Below are positions 1 to 9,243 of a stretch of DNA of 64,000 nucleotides, piece by piece (position 1 is the stretch's first letter; each line of letters starts with the position of its first letter). The notes below the pieces were generated by a model that saw only the letters and a program-made list of their open reading frames with translations, did no database searches and was not told the origin of the DNA. A program made the position numbers and the translations under genes. The stretch covers positions 3,410,001 through 3,474,000 of the forward strand of contig NZ_CP136946.1 of assembly GCF_050916355.1 (NCBI RefSeq). The letters are read 5' to 3'. The DNA comes from Jeongeupia wiesaeckerbachi. Its GTDB lineage: Bacteria; Pseudomonadota; Gammaproteobacteria; Burkholderiales; Chitinibacteraceae.

Positions 1-2
1 AG

Positions 3-173
3 GCCGATGCCTACGCCGCCGAACAGGCCTCCAGCACCGACCTGATCCGCGCGCTGGTGAAGCTATATCGCGACAACGCCGCAACGCTGACGCCGGACCC
101 GCTGCACAGTCTGTTCTATGACAGCCACCCGCCGGCCAGCCTGCGGATCGCCGCCTTGAAGCGACTCGGATGA
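3..173 (+). CDS. M48 (Ste24-type) metallopeptidase, C-terminal end only
   Basis: Only the last 56 codons and the stop are inside the window. The readable tail contains LHSLFYDSHPPASLRI, the signature of the C-terminal part of Ste24/CAAX-protease-like M48 zinc peptidases, where an SxHPP motif follows the catalytic domain. The HExxH zinc site would lie upstream of the window and cannot be checked. The stop codon overlaps a possible ATG of the next frame (ATGA), and phhB and rsgA follow closely, so the three genes probably form one transcript. Confidence 0.75.
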   Translation, partial: ADAYAAEQASSTDLIRALVKLYRDNAATLTPDPLHSLFYDSHPPASLRIAALKRLG

Positions 174-220
174 CACTGGCGGCTACAAAGGAAACTGGTG
201 TCCATACCCTGGAGCACGCC

Positions 221-553
221 ATGAGCCTCGCAACCGAACATTGCACACCCAACGCCCCGGCCATGCCGGTCGAAGACACAACCCGGCTGGCTACGGCCCA
301 GCTCGACGGCTGGCAGGTGGTGGGTCCGATCCTGGAAAAGACTTTCCACCTGGGCAACTTCCACGAGACCATGGCACTGGTGAATGCCATTGCCTGGATC
401 GCCCACAGCCAGGACCACCACCCCGACCTCGAGGTCGGCTACAACCGTTGCCGGGTCATCTGGAGCACCCATTCGGCCGGCGCCCTGACCCGCAACGACT
501 TCATCTGCGCCGCGCGCGTCGATGCCCTTTTCCCCGAACCGGCTTCTGAATGA
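221..553 (+). CDS. phhB: Pterin-4a-carbinolamine dehydratase
   Basis: A 110-residue protein matching the PCD/DCoH family in length and motifs. It dehydrates 4a-hydroxytetrahydropterin to recycle the cofactor of aromatic amino-acid hydroxylases. The signature EKTFHLGNF is followed by DHHPDLEV (catalytic His66-His67) and the WSTH motif (His84). An in-frame ATG at 170 would add 17 residues, but the start at 221 is preceded by GGAG at good spacing and gives the usual family length, so I prefer it. The stop overlaps the rsgA start as ATGA, implying translational coupling. No phenylalanine hydroxylase gene lies in this window, so its partner enzyme is unknown here. Confidence 0.9.
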   Translation: MSLATEHCTPNAPAMPVEDTTRLATAQLDGWQVVGPILEKTFHLGNFHETMALVNAIAWIAHSQDHHPDLEVGYNRCRVIWSTHSAGALTRNDFICAARVDALFPEPASE

Positions 554-1428
554 CCGATACCGCCCAGATCATCGCCAGCCATGGCAGGTCCTACATCATC
601 GAGCTGCCCGATGGCAGCACCCGCGTCGCCAGTGCGCGCGGCAAGAAAACCGATTTCGCCTGCGGCGACCGTGTCGCCATCAAGGTCACCAGCACCGAGC
701 AGGCGGTCATTGAAAAAGCGCTGAAGCGCGACACGCTGCTGTACCGCTCCGATGCATGGCGCGAGAAGCTGATCGCGGCCAACGTTACGCAGATCATCGT
801 CGTCGTCGCGCCGGTGCCGAGCTTCTTCGACGAGCTGATCGGTCGCTGCCTGATTGCCGCCGAGGATGCCGGCATCCGGCCGCTGATCCTGCTGAACAAG
901 TGCGACCTGCCCGAAGCCGACGCCGCGCGCGCACGGCTCGGCTACTACCGCGAACTCGGTTACGGCGTGGTCGAGCTTGCGGCGACCGAAGACATTTCCC
1001 CGCTGAACGGCTGGCTTTCCGGCCACGTCTCGGTACTGGTCGGCCAGTCGGGCATGGGCAAATCGACAATCACCAACGCACTGATTCCCGAGGCCCGCGC
1101 GCGGGTCAACGACATCTCGGTCGCGCTCGATTCGGGCAAGCACACCACGACCAATGCCACGCTCTACCACCTTGAACCCGGCGCCGACCTGATCGATTCG
1201 CCCGGCCTGCAGTCGTTCGGGCTCGCGCACGTTACCGTCGAGGATTTACCGCGGCTGATGCCGGAATTCCGCGAACGGCTCGGCACGTGCCGCTTCCACA
1301 ACTGCCGCCACCGGCACGAACCGGGCTGTGCCATCCTCGGTGCCGTCAGCAGCGGCGACATCCCGGAAAGCCGCCTGCAGCTCCTCCATCGACTGCAGGA
1401 CGAACTGGCCGCAGCGCAAACCTACTGA
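550..1428 (+). CDS. rsgA: Ribosome small subunit-dependent GTPase A
   Basis: A 292-residue circularly permuted GTPase that acts late in 30S subunit maturation. An N-terminal OB fold (about residues 1-65) precedes the permuted G domain: G4 NKCD at 116-119, the G1 P-loop GQSGMGKST at 165-173, a Thr-rich G2 (HTTTNAT) and G3 DSPG at 216-219. The C-terminal zinc knuckle has Cys247, Cys252, a His and Cys260, as expected. The start overlaps the phhB stop by 4 bp. The 3' end converges with the DUF2062 gene and the two coding regions overlap by 7 bp. Confidence 0.96.
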   Translation: MTDTAQIIASHGRSYIIELPDGSTRVASARGKKTDFACGDRVAIKVTSTEQAVIEKALKRDTLLYRSDAWREKLIAANVTQIIVVVAPVPSFFDELIGRCLIAAEDAGIRPLILLNKCDLPEADAARARLGYYRELGYGVVELAATEDISPLNGWLSGHVSVLVGQSGMGKSTITNALIPEARARVNDISVALDSGKHTTTNATLYHLEPGADLIDSPGLQSFGLAHVTVEDLPRLMPEFRERLGTCRFHNCRHRHEPGCAILGAVSSGDIPESRLQLLHRLQDELAAAQTY

Positions 1429-1976
1429 GGCCTGCAACAGCGTCTGGCCCGCTTGCGCAGCGCCAGCCAGATGTGCACGCGCCAGATCCCGTGCACCGTA
1501 AAAAAGCCGCCGATCGCCAGCAATGCCGCCAGGGTCGGCAGGCCGATCAGCAAGGGCGTGCCGAGCGACAGCATCCAGTGCCACATCGCCTGCGTCCATT
1601 CGAGCAGCGACAGGCCGGCCCAAGCCGGCATCGGCGGTACATGGGCCCCGCCGCCAAGGCCGGTGATGAAACTGCCGAGCTTCACCGCCAACCAGTACAA
1701 GGGGCCGATCGTCAGCGGGTTGGTATAGAAAGTGGCGAAGACCGCGACAGGCAGATTGACGCGAAAACCCAGCGCCAGCAGGCTGGCCGTGATCACCTGC
1801 AGCGGCCCGGGAATCAAGCCGCCGATCATTCCCGCCGCGACACCACCAGCAACCGAATGCCGATTCAGGTGCCATAGATTCGGATGCGAGAACCAATGGG
1901 CATAGCGGCGCAGAAACGCGTTCTGCGTCAGCGTGGCATGGTCGGGCAGCAAGCGCCGCAAAAAACGTCGTGGCAT
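1422..1976 (-). CDS. DUF2062 membrane protein
   Basis: A 184-residue integral membrane protein of the DUF2062 family. It shows the typical basic N-terminus (MPRRFLRRLLP), a GGVAAGMIGGLIPGP glycine-rich first helix, the FYTNPLTIGPLYW motif and a final hydrophobic helix (about residues 145-170) followed by an Arg-rich tail. Members are found in many proteobacteria; the function is unknown. The frame is open for 43 more codons upstream, but those run into the heptamer repeat and lack family similarity. The start at 1976 has AAGG upstream and matches the family. Confidence 0.82.
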   Translation of the reverse strand: MPRRFLRRLLPDHATLTQNAFLRRYAHWFSHPNLWHLNRHSVAGGVAAGMIGGLIPGPLQVITASLLALGFRVNLPVAVFATFYTNPLTIGPLYWLAVKLGSFITGLGGGAHVPPMPAWAGLSLLEWTQAMWHWMLSLGTPLLIGLPTLAALLAIGGFFTVHGIWRVHIWLALRKRARRCCRPQ

Positions 1977-2278
1977 GAAAACCTTGATCGAAAAGTGAAT
2001 AGGGCCGCTGCTGCAACTGTATACCGCTGTTACGGCTGCCCAGTGCCTGTCGTATGAACGGACCGCCGCATCGGCACCGAGCACCGAGCACCGAGCACCT
2101 AGCACCTAGCACCTAGCACCTAGCACCTAGCGCGGACCCTGCGCTTGTCCGCCACAATCCAAAATGCGACTGTGAAAAATCCCGAACAGCTTCTTTAATT
2201 GCAATCAGCAAAATCTGACCTTCTACTGACCCGGTGAATGGGGCAAAATTCCTGACTCATCGGTCACAATTTGATTCC
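1977..2278. promoter_or_regulatory. Divergent intergenic region between DUF2062 and relA
   Basis: About 300 bp with no credible gene. It holds the heptamer tandem array (2074-2129), and it must contain the outward promoters for both genes. The stretch 2160-2240 is clearly AT-richer than its surroundings, as expected for a relA promoter, but I could not place convincing -35/-10 boxes. Confidence 0.45.
2074..2129. repeat. Heptanucleotide tandem repeat, 8 units
   Basis: Eight perfect 7-bp units in a row: three GCACCGA, then five GCACCTA. The array sits between the DUF2062 gene and relA. Because 7 is not a multiple of 3 it would shift any frame, but it lies outside both preferred coding regions, so it would affect spacing only. 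Confidence 0.95.
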
Positions 2279-4489
2279 ATGGTCGCCGTCACCCGCCCAC
2301 TCGCCCAGTCGATCGCTGAGGCCGCCAATCCGCAAGGTTGGCTGGCACAGTTATCCGACCGTTATCCGCCCGACACGATGAGCCGCCTCAAGGCCGCGCT
2401 GGCGTGGGCGGCCGAGTGTTACGGCGACGAACGGCTGCCGGATATCGGCGAACGCATTTTTCCGCATTCGGTCGCCAGCGCGGCCATCGTTGCCGATCTG
2501 CGCCTCGACGCCGACGCGGTCATTGCTGCGCTGCTGTTCGCCGTCCCCGATTATCTGAAGGACGCTGCGGTCGAGATCGAAAAGCGCTTCGGCAAGGAAG
2601 TCGCGACGCTGGTCGACGGCGTCAACCGCGTGCGCAAGATCCGCCAGCTGACCGTTTCGGCCGTGCACAAACCGCAGGAAGCCGCAGCGCAGATCGAATC
2701 GATCCGCAAGATGCTGCTGGCGATGGTCGAAGACATGCGCGTCGTGCTGATCAAGCTCGCGTGGCGCACGCAGACCATGCACGTGCTCGGCCAGGCGCCG
2801 GACGACGTACGCCGCCGCATTGCCGAGGAAACGCTCGACTTCTTCGCGCCGCTCGCCAACCGGCTTGGCGTCTGGCAGATCAAGTGGGAACTCGAAGACC
2901 TCGGTTTCCGCTATCAGCATCCGGACGTCTACAAGAAGATCGCCAAGCTGCTCGACGAGCGCCGCATCGACCGGCAGCACTTCATCGACGACGTCATCGC
3001 CAAGCTGCGCATCGAACTGGCAGCGGCCGGCGTCGAACACGCCAGCCTGATGGGCCGACCCAAGCACATCTACAGCATCTACAAGAAGATGCAGAAGAAG
3101 AAGCTCGATTTCTCCGAACTGTACGACATCCGCGCGGTGCGCGTGCTGGTCGACGACGTCAAGGATTGCTATACGGTGCTCGGCATCGTCCACAACCTGT
3201 GGCAGCCGATTCCGGGCGAATTCGACGATTACATCGCCAACCCGAAGGGCAATTTCTATCGCAGCCTGCACACCGCGGTAATCGGGCCAAACGACAAGGC
3301 GCTCGAGGTGCAGATCCGCACCTTCGACATGCACGAACACGCCGAATTCGGCGTCGCCGCGCACTGGCGCTACAAGGAAGGTGGCAAGGGCGACAGCAAG
3401 TACGAAGAAAAGATCGCCTGGCTGCGCCAGCTGCTCGACTGGAAGAGCGACGTCGTCGGCGAAGGCGAGCTGGCCGACGCGTTCAAGGCCGAATTGTTCG
3501 ACGACACCATCTACGTGCTGACCCCGGCCGGCCGCGTGATCGCGCTGCCGAAGGACAGCACGCCGGTCGACTTCGCCTATCACCTGCACACCGACCTCGG
3601 CCATCGCTGCCGCGGCGCCAAGGTCGACGGCGCCATCGTGCCGCTGTCGACGGCGCTGAAAAACGGCCAGCGCGTCGAGATCCTCTCGGCCAAGGAAGGC
3701 GGCCCGAGTCTGGACTGGCTGCATCAGGGCTATGTAAAAAGCCACCGCGCGGCGCAGAAGATCCGTTACTGGATCCGCCAGCAGAATCTCGACGTCGCGA
3801 TCGAGGCCGGCCGCACGCTGTACGACAAGGAAGCCGCGCGCGTCGGCCGCACCCAGGCCAAGCAGGAAGACGTCGCGCACCGGATCGGCTTCAAGACCGT
3901 CGATGAAATGCTCGCCGCGCTCGGCCAGGGCGAGCTGACGCTGCGCGCACTCGCCGAATCGCTGACCTTCGACGAAAAGCCGCCCGCCCCCGAAGAGCCG
4001 GTCCATCCCGACGACGTGATCCGCCGCGCCCGCGCCGACCAGCGCGGCGAAGGCATCCTGATCGAGGGCGTCGACAAGTTGATGACGCTGCTCGCCCGCT
4101 GCTGCAAGCCCGTGCCGCCCGATGCGGTCTGCGGCTTCGTCACCAAGGGCCGGGGCATTTCGATCCACCGCAGCGACTGCCCGACGCTCAAGCGCCTGGC
4201 CGCCGAAGCGCCGGAGCGCTTGATCAAGGCCGACTGGGGCACCGCACAGGCCGGCGGCGTGTTCTCGACCGACATCCTCGTCGAAGCGCAGGATAGAACC
4301 AGCCTGCTGCGCGATCTGTCGGACGTGATGTCGCGGGAGAAGATCAACGTCACCGCCGTCAACACCTTGTCGCGCGATACGCTGGCGCGGATGCGCTTCA
4401 CCGTCGAGATCCAGCGCGTCGACGATCTGCCGCGCATTTTTACCCGGCTGAACGAAGTCCCCGGTGTACTGCGCGTGATTCGACTCTGA
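2279..4489 (+). CDS. relA: (p)ppGpp synthetase RelA
   Basis: A 736-residue RelA/SpoT-family protein. The N-terminal hydrolase-like domain is degenerate: where hydrolases carry the HD pair this protein has LLFAVPDYL (about residue 85), so it should not degrade ppGpp. The synthetase domain has PGEFDDYIANP (EFDD at about 314-317), the acidic ExDD signature of monofunctional RelA rather than the RxKD of bifunctional enzymes. TGS (about 407-465) and C-terminal ACT (about 660-736) domains follow. A start at 2234 is possible, but the one at 2279 begins MVAV as E. coli RelA does, so I chose it. A strong terminator follows at once. Confidence 0.95.
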   Translation: MVAVTRPLAQSIAEAANPQGWLAQLSDRYPPDTMSRLKAALAWAAECYGDERLPDIGERIFPHSVASAAIVADLRLDADAVIAALLFAVPDYLKDAAVEIEKRFGKEVATLVDGVNRVRKIRQLTVSAVHKPQEAAAQIESIRKMLLAMVEDMRVVLIKLAWRTQTMHVLGQAPDDVRRRIAEETLDFFAPLANRLGVWQIKWELEDLGFRYQHPDVYKKIAKLLDERRIDRQHFIDDVIAKLRIELAAAGVEHASLMGRPKHIYSIYKKMQKKKLDFSELYDIRAVRVLVDDVKDCYTVLGIVHNLWQPIPGEFDDYIANPKGNFYRSLHTAVIGPNDKALEVQIRTFDMHEHAEFGVAAHWRYKEGGKGDSKYEEKIAWLRQLLDWKSDVVGEGELADAFKAELFDDTIYVLTPAGRVIALPKDSTPVDFAYHLHTDLGHRCRGAKVDGAIVPLSTALKNGQRVEILSAKEGGPSLDWLHQGYVKSHRAAQKIRYWIRQQNLDVAIEAGRTLYDKEAARVGRTQAKQEDVAHRIGFKTVDEMLAALGQGELTLRALAESLTFDEKPPAPEEPVHPDDVIRRARADQRGEGILIEGVDKLMTLLARCCKPVPPDAVCGFVTKGRGISIHRSDCPTLKRLAAEAPERLIKADWGTAQAGGVFSTDILVEAQDRTSLLRDLSDVMSREKINVTAVNTLSRDTLARMRFTVEIQRVDDLPRIFTRLNEVPGVLRVIRL

Positions 4490-4500
4490 GCACGCCTAAA

Positions 4501-4530
4501 AAAAAACCGGCCCTAGCGGCCGGTTTTTTT
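4501..4530. terminator. Bidirectional intrinsic terminator between relA and the efflux operon
   Basis: A six-bp GC stem (4507-4512 with 4518-4523) and a 5-nt loop, with an A-run on the left and a T-run on the right. It can stop relA on the plus strand and the convergent efflux operon on the minus strand. Confidence 0.93.
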
Positions 4531-4534
4531 GTAT

Positions 4535-5560
4535 CTAGGCAGCATCGACCACCCGGTCTTGCCGCACCCGTTTCGCCAGCCACTCCAGCACGACGATCGC
4601 CGCCCAGGCATACAGCGACACACCGACAAACAGCGCCAGCCTGATCAGCGCGGCCTGCATGACATCCTTGCCATTGGCGCTGTCCTCGACCGCGGGGCCG
4701 ACAAAGATCACCAGCGTGATCAGCGCATTCATCCAGTACGACGGCGGATGCTGCACCGGGCGCAAGCGGTACAGCCGCATCGCCAGCCACAACCCCGCCA
4801 GCGCCATCCACAGCGCATACATCCACAGCACCGGCCACAGACTCAGCCCCACCCAGACCAGCGATGCGACGCCCGCACCCAGCAGCGTCGAGCCGAGCAG
4901 CTCGCGCCCGGCATTGCGTGCATTGAGCGCGCTGGCCTGCTGGCCAAGCGCCGACGTTTTCATGATCGCCGCCATGTACTGGCTCGGATTCGACAAGGCC
5001 AGCACCAGCACCGGCATGATGATGACGACGCCGCGCAAGGCCTGCCAGCGCGATGCCGTCTTCGACTCGGGCTTGGTCGTCTTGCCGGGCACCGCTTCAT
5101 CGCCCCACAGCGCATGCGCGATCAGGCCGACGACCACGCCGAGTACCACGCCGCGCGCCAGCGCCAGAATCACCGCCACCGCCAACGCCTGTTCCTGGCT
5201 GCCGGCGACCGGAATCATCGTGAAGCCGACAACCATCAGCGTCAGCAGCGGATTGGCACTGCGCTGGCTCAGGTAGAAAAGCAGGAACAGCACCAGCGCG
5301 ATCAGCAGCATCGCCGCTGCTGCGTAGTGTTCGAGCAAGGGCGTGATCCAGACGCCGACGCCGGTCAGCACGAACAAGGCGCCGCCCAGTACGCAACCCT
5401 TGACGAAGGGAATCGGCGCACCGGGCTTGGCAAGCAACATTACCGCAACCAGCACGCTGACGTGCGGCGCGGTCCAGCCGGCGCCGTAGGCGACGACAAT
5501 GGCCAAAGCCAGACCCAGTGCCAGCCGCAAGGCCGGCCGACTGGCCCGGTCAATAGACAT
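4535..5560 (-). CDS. DUF2955/FUSC-like inner-membrane efflux component
   Basis: A 341-residue protein with about ten hydrophobic segments in two similar halves, separated by a polar linker (GKTTKPESKTASRW, about residues 160-175). This is the layout of DUF2955 proteins of the FUSC/aromatic-acid exporter superfamily, relatives of AaeB. It overlaps the HlyD adaptor gene by 11 bp and is the last gene of a minus-strand operon that also encodes an outer-membrane efflux lipoprotein, so it is probably the inner-membrane part of a tripartite exporter. The substrate is unknown; aromatic acids are a guess from AaeB. Confidence 0.8.
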   Translation of the reverse strand: MSIDRASRPALRLALGLALAIVVAYGAGWTAPHVSVLVAVMLLAKPGAPIPFVKGCVLGGALFVLTGVGVWITPLLEHYAAAAMLLIALVLFLLFYLSQRSANPLLTLMVVGFTMIPVAGSQEQALAVAVILALARGVVLGVVVGLIAHALWGDEAVPGKTTKPESKTASRWQALRGVVIIMPVLVLALSNPSQYMAAIMKTSALGQQASALNARNAGRELLGSTLLGAGVASLVWVGLSLWPVLWMYALWMALAGLWLAMRLYRLRPVQHPPSYWMNALITLVIFVGPAVEDSANGKDVMQAALIRLALFVGVSLYAWAAIVVLEWLAKRVRQDRVVDAA

Positions 5561-6650
5561 AGGACAGCCAGCTCATCAACCGCAAATAGGCCGAGCCGAG
5601 CAGATTCATCAGACCGTTGTCGCCGGTGTAGACCATCACATCGGCCTGACCACCGACACGTACGCCTTTCAGCTTCTCCAGCTCGGCTGGCTCGAATTCG
5701 ATCGCCACCGGAAAGCGCTGCGCCTGACGCAGCCAGTCCCGGCTGTTGTCGACGGTCGGCAGGCTGCCGGCCGGTGTCGATTTGCCGGCGCTGACGCCAT
5801 TGCCGACGCTGCGCACCTTTGCCTCGAGCACCTGCCCCGGCAACACGTCGAGCACGACGCCGACCCGGTCGCCCGGTTCGACATGACCGAGATTGTTCTC
5901 GGTCATGTCGGCGCTGATCCACAGATCGTGCACCGCGATCAGCGTCAGCAGCGGCGCGCCGGGCTGGGCAAACTGGCCGGCATCGATGCGCAGATCGGTC
6001 ACCAGCCCGCGCGACGGCGACACCACCTTCGTTCTGGCCAGATCGAGCTCGGCCTTTTCGACCGCCGTCCGTGCGCTCGCCAGCTTGCCGTTGTCGGCGC
6101 TGCCGCCGGCGTTCTGCTGTGCCTGCACGACTTGCGCGCGCGCGACGTCGACCTGGGCCCGTGCCTGATCGCGCGTCGCCCGGGCGACTTCGAGCCGGCG
6201 GACCGAGATCGCGCCCGGATCCTCGGCATACAGCCGCTCCTGACGCGTCGCGTCCTTCTCGGCCTTGACGCGCCCCGCCTCGGCAGCACGCAGCGAGGCC
6301 CGGGCCGCCTCGACGCCGGCATCGGCAGCGCCGATGCTGTCACGCGCCGATTCCAGATCGGCGCGGGCACGTTCGAGCGCAATCCGGTAGCTGCTGTCAT
6401 CGATGCCGAACAACAACTGCCCCTGCTTGACGTCGTCGTTGTTCTTCACCGCGACGGCCTTGACCTTGCCGGCCACCTCGGCGGCCACCGGGACGACAAA
6501 GGCCTGCACCCTTGCCTGGCTGCTGTACGGCGTCAGCCGGTCGGCGACGAAGTACCAGGCCAGACTGGCGACGATCAGCACGACGATCAAACGGCTCGCC
6601 CATCGCGCGGCGCGACCTTTTTCGGGCTGTTTGACGGTTTTTTCACTCAT
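5550..6650 (-). CDS. HlyD-family periplasmic adaptor (EmrA/AaeA-like)
   Basis: A 366-residue membrane fusion protein. A cytoplasmic N-terminus is followed by one transmembrane helix (about 22-41), a biotinyl-lipoyl half motif (VAGKVKAVAVKNNDDVKQGQ, about 60-79), a long Ala/Arg/Glu-rich coiled-coil hairpin (about 90-200) and a beta-barrel region with GQFAQPGAPLLTLI. Such adaptors link an inner-membrane pump to an outer-membrane channel. The start overlaps the stop of the outer-membrane lipoprotein gene by 4 bp and its 3' end overlaps the DUF2955 gene, so the three are translationally coupled. Confidence 0.9.
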   Translation of the reverse strand: MSEKTVKQPEKGRAARWASRLIVVLIVASLAWYFVADRLTPYSSQARVQAFVVPVAAEVAGKVKAVAVKNNDDVKQGQLLFGIDDSSYRIALERARADLESARDSIGAADAGVEAARASLRAAEAGRVKAEKDATRQERLYAEDPGAISVRRLEVARATRDQARAQVDVARAQVVQAQQNAGGSADNGKLASARTAVEKAELDLARTKVVSPSRGLVTDLRIDAGQFAQPGAPLLTLIAVHDLWISADMTENNLGHVEPGDRVGVVLDVLPGQVLEAKVRSVGNGVSAGKSTPAGSLPTVDNSRDWLRQAQRFPVAIEFEPAELEKLKGVRVGGQADVMVYTGDNGLMNLLGSAYLRLMSWLSYVY

Positions 6651-8155
6651 TGTTTGGTTTCCTGCGCTTGCGGCGGTGCCGGCAGCGGCGCGGTCAGCAT
6701 GTCATTCCAGTCGGTGCGGGCCTTCATTGCCCTGATCGTTGCGTCGTCGAGCAGCGGTCGCGTCCGCGCCGATTGCCAGCCGCCGCCCATGGCCTTGTAA
6801 AGCGCGATCAGGCTCAGTACGACGTTGCCACGATTGCTGACCACGCGCTCCTGCTGCGAAAACAGCGCGCGCTGTGCATCGAGCACCCGCTGGAAGTCGG
6901 CCATGCCCTCGCGATACTGGATGTTGGCGATGTCGAGCGAACGGCGCGCGGCCTGCTCGCCCTGTTCGAGCAAGGCGATCTGCTCGATGTTCTTGGCGTA
7001 GGCCATCGCGCTGTCGTCGACATCGCGCGCGGCCTGCAGCACGCTGTCCTGATACTGCTCGATCAATTGCTGGTAGCGCGCATCCTGAACCCGCACGGCA
7101 TTGCGCAAGCGACCATAGTCGAACACATTCCATTTCAGGCTGGGACCGATGCCCAGGTCCGTGCTCGTCGGCGTCGCCAGCGAACTGGCCGACAAGCCGA
7201 GCGAGCCCAGCAGGCTCAAGGATGGATACAGTTCGGTTTCGGCGATGCCGATCTGCGCAGACTGGGCGGCCAATTGCATCTCGGCAACCCGCACATCGGG
7301 GCGGCGCAGCAAGGCTGTGGCCGGCAGATCAACGGCAATGCCAAGCGCCGGCTCGGGAATCCGCCCCGTATCCGACGCCAGCTCGGGCGGCGGGCCGGGC
7401 GGCCGCGCCAGCAATATCGACAGCGCGTTCTGTGCCTTGCGCAAGCTGGCCTCGAGCGGCGGAATGCTCGCCACCGTGCTCAGGTACTGCGTCTTGGCCT
7501 GCTGCACATCGAGCTCGGAGTCGTTGCCGCTCTTGAACAGCTTTTCGGTGATATCGAGACTGCGGCGCTGAATCGCCGCATTGTCCTGGGCGATTTTCAG
7601 CCGGGCTTCGAGCGTACGGATATTGACGTAGACCTCGGCAACCTGCGCGGCCATCAGCACCTGCAGATCGTCGTACTGCGCCAGCCGGGCCAGATACGAC
7701 GCATCGGCGGCCTCGATGCCGCGCCGGAAGCGGCCCCAGAAGTCCAGCTCCCAGCCCATGTTGAAGGCTGCGTCGTACTGCATGAAGCGGCTCGAGCTGC
7801 CGCCCGAAACGCGGTGATCGACGCCGAGCGCGCTGCCACTGAGCTGCTGCACCTGCGGATACATCGTGCTGTCGGCGATACCCAGCTGCGCCCGGGCCTC
7901 GATGATCCGCAAACCGGCGATGCGTACCTGGTGGTTGCGCTGCAAGGCTTCGTCGATCAGTGCATCCAGCACCGGGTCGGCAAGGTTGCGCCACCAGTCG
8001 GCCTGAACCTTTTCGCCGACCGGCAGCGCCTTCAAGGCGCTGCTCTGCCAATCCTCGGGCACCGGACTGCCCGGCCGGACGTAATCCGGCCCCAGTGCAG
8101 TACAACCAGCCAGCGTGACACCCAGTAGTGCGATCGCCAGGCTGGACTTCGTCAC
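6647..8155 (-). CDS. Outer-membrane efflux lipoprotein, NodT/OprM family
   Basis: A 502-residue TolC-like channel protein with a lipoprotein signal peptide: hydrophobic stretch, lipobox LAGC and acylated Cys18. Two outer-membrane-factor repeats follow; landmarks include YVRPGSPVPEDW near the N-terminus, GWELDFWGRFRRGIEAA in the first repeat and LLRRPDVRVAE between the repeats. It would form the trimeric exit duct of the exporter encoded by the two downstream genes. It overlaps both neighbours by 4 bp (AI-2E gene upstream, HlyD gene downstream). Confidence 0.93.
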   Translation of the reverse strand: MTKSSLAIALLGVTLAGCTALGPDYVRPGSPVPEDWQSSALKALPVGEKVQADWWRNLADPVLDALIDEALQRNHQVRIAGLRIIEARAQLGIADSTMYPQVQQLSGSALGVDHRVSGGSSSRFMQYDAAFNMGWELDFWGRFRRGIEAADASYLARLAQYDDLQVLMAAQVAEVYVNIRTLEARLKIAQDNAAIQRRSLDITEKLFKSGNDSELDVQQAKTQYLSTVASIPPLEASLRKAQNALSILLARPPGPPPELASDTGRIPEPALGIAVDLPATALLRRPDVRVAEMQLAAQSAQIGIAETELYPSLSLLGSLGLSASSLATPTSTDLGIGPSLKWNVFDYGRLRNAVRVQDARYQQLIEQYQDSVLQAARDVDDSAMAYAKNIEQIALLEQGEQAARRSLDIANIQYREGMADFQRVLDAQRALFSQQERVVSNRGNVVLSLIALYKAMGGGWQSARTRPLLDDATIRAMKARTDWNDMLTAPLPAPPQAQETKQ

Positions 8156-9243
8156 GCCTTCTCCTCGGCGCCCTGCTCATCCTGCAGTGCAACCCAGCCC
8201 ATGAAGATCTGATAGCCCAGTGCCAGCAGCACGGCACCGACAAACATCCCCAAAATACCGGCCGACACCATACCGCCCAGCGCCCCCAGCAGGATGACCG
8301 GCATCGGCGCATCAACGCCGCGGCCCAGCAGAATCGGCTTGAGCACATTGTCGGCCATGCCGCCGGCGATCAGCAGCACCGAGTACAGCACCGCAGGCAC
8401 CGTGCCGTAATCGCCGCCCATCCAGATGTACGCGATCACCGGCAGCGAAACAATCAGCACCGGCAGCTGGGCAATGCCGAGAACCAGCACAACCAAGGCC
8501 AGAATCCCGGCGAACGGGACGCCGGCGACCATCAGGACGACGCCGACGATCAGCGACTGGATGAAGGCGACACCAATCACGCCCTGGGCGACGGCACGGA
8601 TGGTCTTGGTCGACAGTTCGACCAGGCCGTCGCCGTGCTCGGCACCGGCAAGCCGGCGTCCGATGGCGCGCATGCTTGCTGCGCCATCGTGGCCATAGGC
8701 CATCATCACCCCGGAAATGATCAGCGAGAACACGAACTTCAGGATACCGCCGCCCATGCTGGCGACCATGCCCAGCGCCGACTTCGACAGGTCACCGATT
8801 TTTGGCTGCATTTTCTGGATCAGCCCGGGCAGGTCGGTCGCAGCTAGGTGCCAGGCGGCATAGATCTTCTTGCCGACCAGGGGCCAGGTGGCGACGTTCT
8901 CCGAGGGCACCGGGATATTGATCGAGTCGTCGCGCATGCCGTGGACCAGGCCGGTAATCGAATCGGCCATCGAGCTACCAAGGAAAGCCGCCGGCACGAC
9001 GATCAGCACCAGACCGGCAATCACGATCGCGGTCGCCGCCCGCCCCTCGCCCAGGCGTGGCGCGAGTTTCTGGTGCAGCGGAAACAAGGTCACGGCCATG
9101 ATCAACGCCCACAGCATCATGGTCAGGAACGGCGAAAAGATCTTGTAGCAGACGAAGACCATCGCGATGACCAGCGCAGCCTGAATCAGCGTATCGAGGA
9201 GCTGTCGCGAGAACAGCTTGGTCAGGCCAGGCTGATTGAACAT
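8152..9243 (-). CDS. AI-2E family transporter (PerM/TqsA-like)
   Basis: A 363-residue membrane protein of the AI-2E/UPF0118 family, with paired N-terminal helices, a soluble middle region (about 90-150) and a cluster of C-terminal helices containing a GGDYGTVPAVLYSVLLIAGG-type segment. Family members export small molecules or exchange cations; the substrate cannot be read from sequence. It is the first gene of the four-gene efflux operon, and its stop overlaps the lipoprotein start. An in-frame start 57 bp upstream exists, but MFNQPG at 9243 has AGGG upstream and fits the family. Confidence 0.87.
   Translation of the reverse strand: MFNQPGLTKLFSRQLLDTLIQAALVIAMVFVCYKIFSPFLTMMLWALIMAVTLFPLHQKLAPRLGEGRAATAIVIAGLVLIVVPAAFLGSSMADSITGLVHGMRDDSINIPVPSENVATWPLVGKKIYAAWHLAATDLPGLIQKMQPKIGDLSKSALGMVASMGGGILKFVFSLIISGVMMAYGHDGAASMRAIGRRLAGAEHGDGLVELSTKTIRAVAQGVIGVAFIQSLIVGVVLMVAGVPFAGILALVVLVLGIAQLPVLIVSLPVIAYIWMGGDYGTVPAVLYSVLLIAGGMADNVLKPILLGRGVDAPMPVILLGALGGMVSAGILGMFVGAVLLALGYQIFMGWVALQDEQGAEEKA

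Noticed and set aside
2234..2278. Earlier ATG for relA
   Set aside because: The extra 15 residues have no counterpart in RelA, and the next ATG gives the MVAV start known from E. coli.
2351..4168. A 605-codon minus-strand frame inside relA
   Set aside because: It is the complement of a certain relA and has no ribosome-binding site or recognisable domain.
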